Below are positions 49,754 through 52,160 of a stretch of 52,160 nucleotides of DNA, in pieces. The position numbers and the translations under genes were made by a program. Source of the stretch: Candidatus Chloroheliaceae bacterium (GTDB taxonomy: Bacteria > Chloroflexota > Chloroflexia > Chloroheliales > Chloroheliaceae). The stretch is from the NCBI GenBank assembly GCA_013390945.1, contig JACAUC010000009.1, positions 1-52,160 on the forward strand, written 5' to 3'. The number at the start of each line of letters is the position of its first letter. Position 1 is the first letter of the stretch. The notes under the pieces are model-generated. The model searched no databases and was not told the DNA's origin. It saw only the letters and a program-made list of their open reading frames with translations.

Positions 49754-50512
49754 ATGGAGATTATTGCAATTAGTAACCAGAAGGGCGGCGTGGGCAAGAC
49801 TACCACTGCCGTCAATCTAGCGGCGGCGCTGGTACGCGCTGGGCTAAAAGTGTTGTTAGTAGACCTTGACCCTCAAGCCAGTCTAACTGAGTACTTTATG
49901 AATCCTGTTGAAACGGCGGCAAGGGAAACGGTCTACAACCTGTTGTTTGAAGCTAGGCGGATTGACGCAGTGGAACTTGGCAATATGGTCGGGCTGCTAC
50001 CATCCTCAATTGATCTGGCGGCGGCTGAAGTCCAATTGCCGTCCAAATTGAACGGGCAAGCCATTTTAGCAAGGGTCTTGAAGAACTATAGTGTCAATTT
50101 TGACTACTGCTTAATAGACTGCCCTCCTTCGCTCGGTATATTAACCACTAACGCCCTAACCGCAGCGCATCGGGTTATTATCCCCGTAGCGACCGATCTA
50201 ATGGCAGAGCGCACGGTTAAGCTGATAATGGATACGATTGGCGAAGTTAAAGAGAGCGGTCTGAATACTGCTTTACAGGTATGGCAGATTCTGCCAACTC
50301 TTTATGATGCACGACTTAACCACCATAAAGAGGTTTTGGAAGCTTTGCGCTATAAGCATGGTTCGATGCTCTATGAAGAACCTGTCAAATTCACGGTCAA
50401 ATACAAAGACAGTGTGACCGTCCAGGGGGACGTATCAGAACTGGATAAAGCTCAAGGGGAGTATTGGGACCGACTCGCAGTAAATCTACTATCCAGCAAA
50501 TTAGGGGCATAA
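49754..50512 (+). CDS. parA: ParA-type partition ATPase
   Basis: 252 residues. Deviant Walker A KGGVGKTT (10-17), [16 protein letters not shown] and the Walker B-like [17 protein letters not shown] are clear. No N-terminal HTH, so it is the short type Ib or Soj-like class. It moves DNA cargo on the nucleoid and works with a centromere-binding partner. The next gene, 5 bp on, is that partner by position. It indicates plasmid-like maintenance of the element. Confidence 0.9.
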   Translation: MEIIAISNQKGGVGKTTTAVNLAAALVRAGLKVLLVDLDPQASLTEYFMNPVETAARETVYNLLFEARRIDAVELGNMVGLLPSSIDLAAAEVQLPSKLNGQAILARVLKNYSVNFDYCLIDCPPSLGILTTNALTAAHRVIIPVATDLMAERTVKLIMDTIGEVKESGLNTALQVWQILPTLYDARLNHHKEVLEALRYKHGSMLYEEPVKFTVKYKDSVTVQGDVSELDKAQGEYWDRLAVNLLSSKLGA

Positions 50513-50517
50513 GATAA

Positions 50518-50928
50518 ATGGCGGTTAAGCGGGTAAGTGCTTTTAGCAGAGCGGTGCAAGAAGCTCAAAACAACCAACCTGAATCAGGACTAAAAGAGGC
50601 TGAAACAACCTATGCGGCTGGGCCAGAGCAACCGGAGGTTGCCCAACTACCTGTTACGCCAATTACGCCTAAAGAACCGACAAAGGGTAAAGGGGGCCGT
50701 CCTAAAGGCACTCCCAAGAAAAAGGCGACTTACTACCTACCGGATACGATAGATGGCGACTTGGATACAATACAAAGATTGCTATTTCGCCAAACTGATA
50801 TTCTTGTAAAAGAGAAGGGGGCAATTATTGACCAGGCCGTACAAATCATGCGTTTTGGTCTGGAAGATCCGGAAAGCAGAAAAGCTTTTTTAGAAATTTA
50901 CGAAAGGTGGCTGGGAACGCAGCCTTAG
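50518..50928 (+). CDS. parB: small ParB/ParG-like centromere-binding protein
   Basis: 136 residues, 5 bp after parA. A disordered, Pro/Lys/Gly-rich N-terminus (about 1-75) with GKGGRPKGTPKKKATYYLP leads to a ribbon-helix-helix-like C-terminus (TYYLPDTIDGDLDTIQRLLFRQTDILVKEKGAIIDQAVQIMRFGL). This plan matches the small partners of short ParA proteins. It should bind a centromere nearby; the palindromes at 49702 or the dispersed ATTTA sites are candidates. Confidence 0.7.
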   Translation: MAVKRVSAFSRAVQEAQNNQPESGLKEAETTYAAGPEQPEVAQLPVTPITPKEPTKGKGGRPKGTPKKKATYYLPDTIDGDLDTIQRLLFRQTDILVKEKGAIIDQAVQIMRFGLEDPESRKAFLEIYERWLGTQP

Positions 50929-51111
50929 TAAGTAGCTATATAAATTAAACACAGCCTGAATCGCTTCAGGCTGGGCCGCTCTGGTTGAGACCAGTCCTCT
51001 CGATCAGAGCTAACACATCAATCGCGCAGACGGACGGATAGTGCTAAATGGATTATACCCCATGTTAGTAACACCGTCTCCTATTCTTTTAAGAAAGGAG
51101 ATTTTTGATTC
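50929..51111 (+). other. structured leader before membrane gene
   Basis: Hairpin CAGCCTGAA-TCGC-TTCAGGCTG (50952-50973), probably the par terminator. GCTCTG (50978) can pair with CAGAGC near 51005, or CTGGT with ACCAG, as alternatives. AGACGG (about 51028) can pair with CCGTCT (about 51073). No coding region. It may be a leader RNA for the gene at 51112, which has RBS AAAGGAG. Confidence 0.4.
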
Positions 51112-51795
51112 ATGTCCTCACAAAAACAGCACTTAGAAGAGCGAATAGCTCAACTCAAGCTTCGTAGGAGGGTGAGCTACACCCAACTTTTGTTTCAGTA
51201 TGGCTTCCGCGATGGGATAATTTTCCTACTCGGCGGCTTATCATTAGCAGTGATGGGCCTATTTCTCTGGTGCGTGGGGGCGGCTTGGCTCTCCGACTGG
51301 ATTAACACCCTTGCCACTCGCCCTGATAACCGGATGGGTTGGGTTGGCTATCCCCTCCAATTCCTGATTAGTGTTATCGAACTAGCCTTAATGATGACCC
51401 TCAAAGAAAACCCGCGCGTTATTATCGCTCTAGTCGGGTTTGTGTTGGTGGATGCTGGCAGCAATACCGCAGGGGTTATCACCTTCCTCTCCGATATGAT
51501 CGCCTATGGGAAGTTGCCAAATATGGCGGTACTATCGCCCTTTGTCGTTATCACAATTCTACTGGTGGCCTTGCTGACCTACGGACCGGAGAAGTTTCTC
51601 ACGTTGGGGGCTGCGATGGCTTCACGGGGATGGAGTCAAGTTACCTTGTCTTTAGAAGCTGTCCAACTCGCCCAAGAAATGGCCGAGGCCAGCCGCCGCG
51701 AGAGTTCAACCAATAATTCGGCCAATTCTGGAAAGAACAGAAACCTCCGGGACAATGGCTGGAGTGTCGTTCGGGGCAAGAAAGAGGAGCAGTAA
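51112..51795 (+). CDS. polytopic membrane protein, unknown
   Basis: 227 residues, RBS AAAGGAG. Basic N-terminus, then four probable helices: about 33-60 (DGIIFLLGGLSLAVMGLFLWCVG), 78-98 (PLQFLISVIELALMMTL), 102-125 (VIIALVGFVLVDAGSNTAGVITF) and 138-160 (VLSPFVVITILLVALLTY). A cytoplasmic Ser/Asn-rich tail follows. Together with the next gene it might belong to a transfer or surface-exclusion module. No family named. Confidence 0.6.
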   Translation: MSSQKQHLEERIAQLKLRRRVSYTQLLFQYGFRDGIIFLLGGLSLAVMGLFLWCVGAAWLSDWINTLATRPDNRMGWVGYPLQFLISVIELALMMTLKENPRVIIALVGFVLVDAGSNTAGVITFLSDMIAYGKLPNMAVLSPFVVITILLVALLTYGPEKFLTLGAAMASRGWSQVTLSLEAVQLAQEMAEASRRESSTNNSANSGKNRNLRDNGWSVVRGKKEEQ

Positions 51796-51799
51796 AATA

Positions 51800-52160
51800 A
51801 TGGACTCTACAGCCCTTCAAGTTATCTTATTCGCTTTGGGGGGGTTAATCCTTTTGGTAATGTGGCCTGTCGGAAGGCGCATCAAGTCGCGCGACCTTTC
51901 CGGCGAAATCGAAACCCTCCGCCGCCAACTCCTTCAAAAACAATCACAATCAGCAGCAGGGGCAACCACCGAGGAAGAGGGAGAAGAAGGAGAGCCAGAG
52001 CAGGAGGGGCAAGCTGAGCCTCCCCACCCCCTTGAAAAATATCTGGAAGCTTGTCTCAAGCGTGGGGTTAGACCTACTCCGGTGGAAGTAGATAGCATGT
52101 GCCGTCGGTTAGACCGGAAGAATTACTATGTGCCATCGGTCTTTGAGTTTTTGGATGAGT
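51800..52160 (+). CDS. membrane-anchored protein, cut by window end
   Basis: Starts at ATG 51800, 4 bp after the previous stop, and runs off the window. One N-terminal membrane helix (LQVILFALGGLILLVMWPVG), then a coiled segment (IETLRRQLLQKQ), an acidic Gln/Glu linker, and the start of a domain: LEKYLEACLKRGVRPTPVEVDSMCRRLDRKNYYVPSVFEFLDE. At least 120 residues. Likely acts with the upstream membrane protein. Confidence 0.6.
   Translation, partial: MDSTALQVILFALGGLILLVMWPVGRRIKSRDLSGEIETLRRQLLQKQSQSAAGATTEEEGEEGEPEQEGQAEPPHPLEKYLEACLKRGVRPTPVEVDSMCRRLDRKNYYVPSVFEFLDE

Overview
The window joins about 11.3 kb of ordinary bacterial chromosome (1-11546) to at least 40 kb of a temperate siphovirus or phage-plasmid (about 11600-52160). 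The right end of that element is not reached. Almost every gene is on the + strand. The mixed gene set and the family resemblances suggest a Chloroflexota-like bacterium: a lysin C-terminal domain of a type I recall from Chloroflexota, an Fe-S protein with a long tail, and glgC-glgA. This placement is inference; the window has no rRNA or other taxonomic marker.

Chromosomal part. Three tRNA genes (Thr-TGT, Tyr-GTA, Thr-GGT) share one promoter and one terminator. A very acidic 81-residue repeat protein follows, ending in a perfect 42-bp palindrome. Next come a metallophosphoesterase, a UspA-like protein, two TrkA-type NAD-binding potassium-channel regulators, a TetR regulator, a JAMM metalloprotease, a [2Fe-2S] protein with a long extension, and an IscA-like protein lacking its first cysteine. 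Last are a MalK/UgpC-type ABC ATPase, an acetoacetate-decarboxylase-like protein, and glgC-glgA for glycogen synthesis.

Junction. A strong promoter at 11494-11522 drives a tRNA-Gly(CCC) gene that stops in the T-arm at about 11600. Foreign genes follow at once. This looks like an integration scar or attachment site.

Element, early part (11620-24941). A DNA-binding protein and an HNH endonuclease gene with a frameshift come first. A consensus promoter at 13613-13640 then leads a long, tightly overlapping operon. It encodes a SWIM zinc protein, a Rad52-like annealing protein (split by a C8 tract), about ten small unknown proteins (several with zinc ribbons), a replication initiator, a DnaC-like helicase loader, a ParB-like protein and a Dam-type methyltransferase. 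Ten copies of an AGAATCACTTG iteron next to an AT-rich stretch lie inside the initiator gene and probably form the replication origin.

Element, middle and late parts. A tyrosine recombinase (25039-26019), a LuxR-type HTH protein and a second SWIM protein precede an HK97/siphovirus morphogenesis block (27836-47329). Its order is TerS, TerL, portal, protease-scaffold, capsid, connectors, tail tube, tail chaperone with a -1 frameshift, tape measure, tail hub and fibres. Then come a membrane coiled-coil protein, an N-terminally truncated C39-type lysin and a small membrane protein.

Element, maintenance part (48650-52160). Two opposed consensus promoters separate a 38-residue membrane peptide (- strand) from an Xre-family repressor (+ strand). 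A structured small RNA with a 14-bp-stem terminator, ParA and a small DNA-binding partner follow, then a membrane protein and a truncated membrane-anchored protein at the window edge.

The most interesting cross-cutting signal is a dispersed inverted repeat, ATTTA-N4-TAAAT. I found it six times, always between element genes (13503, 20931, 27729, 35028, 38621, 49580). It could be an operator or stoperator family, or a partition site set.
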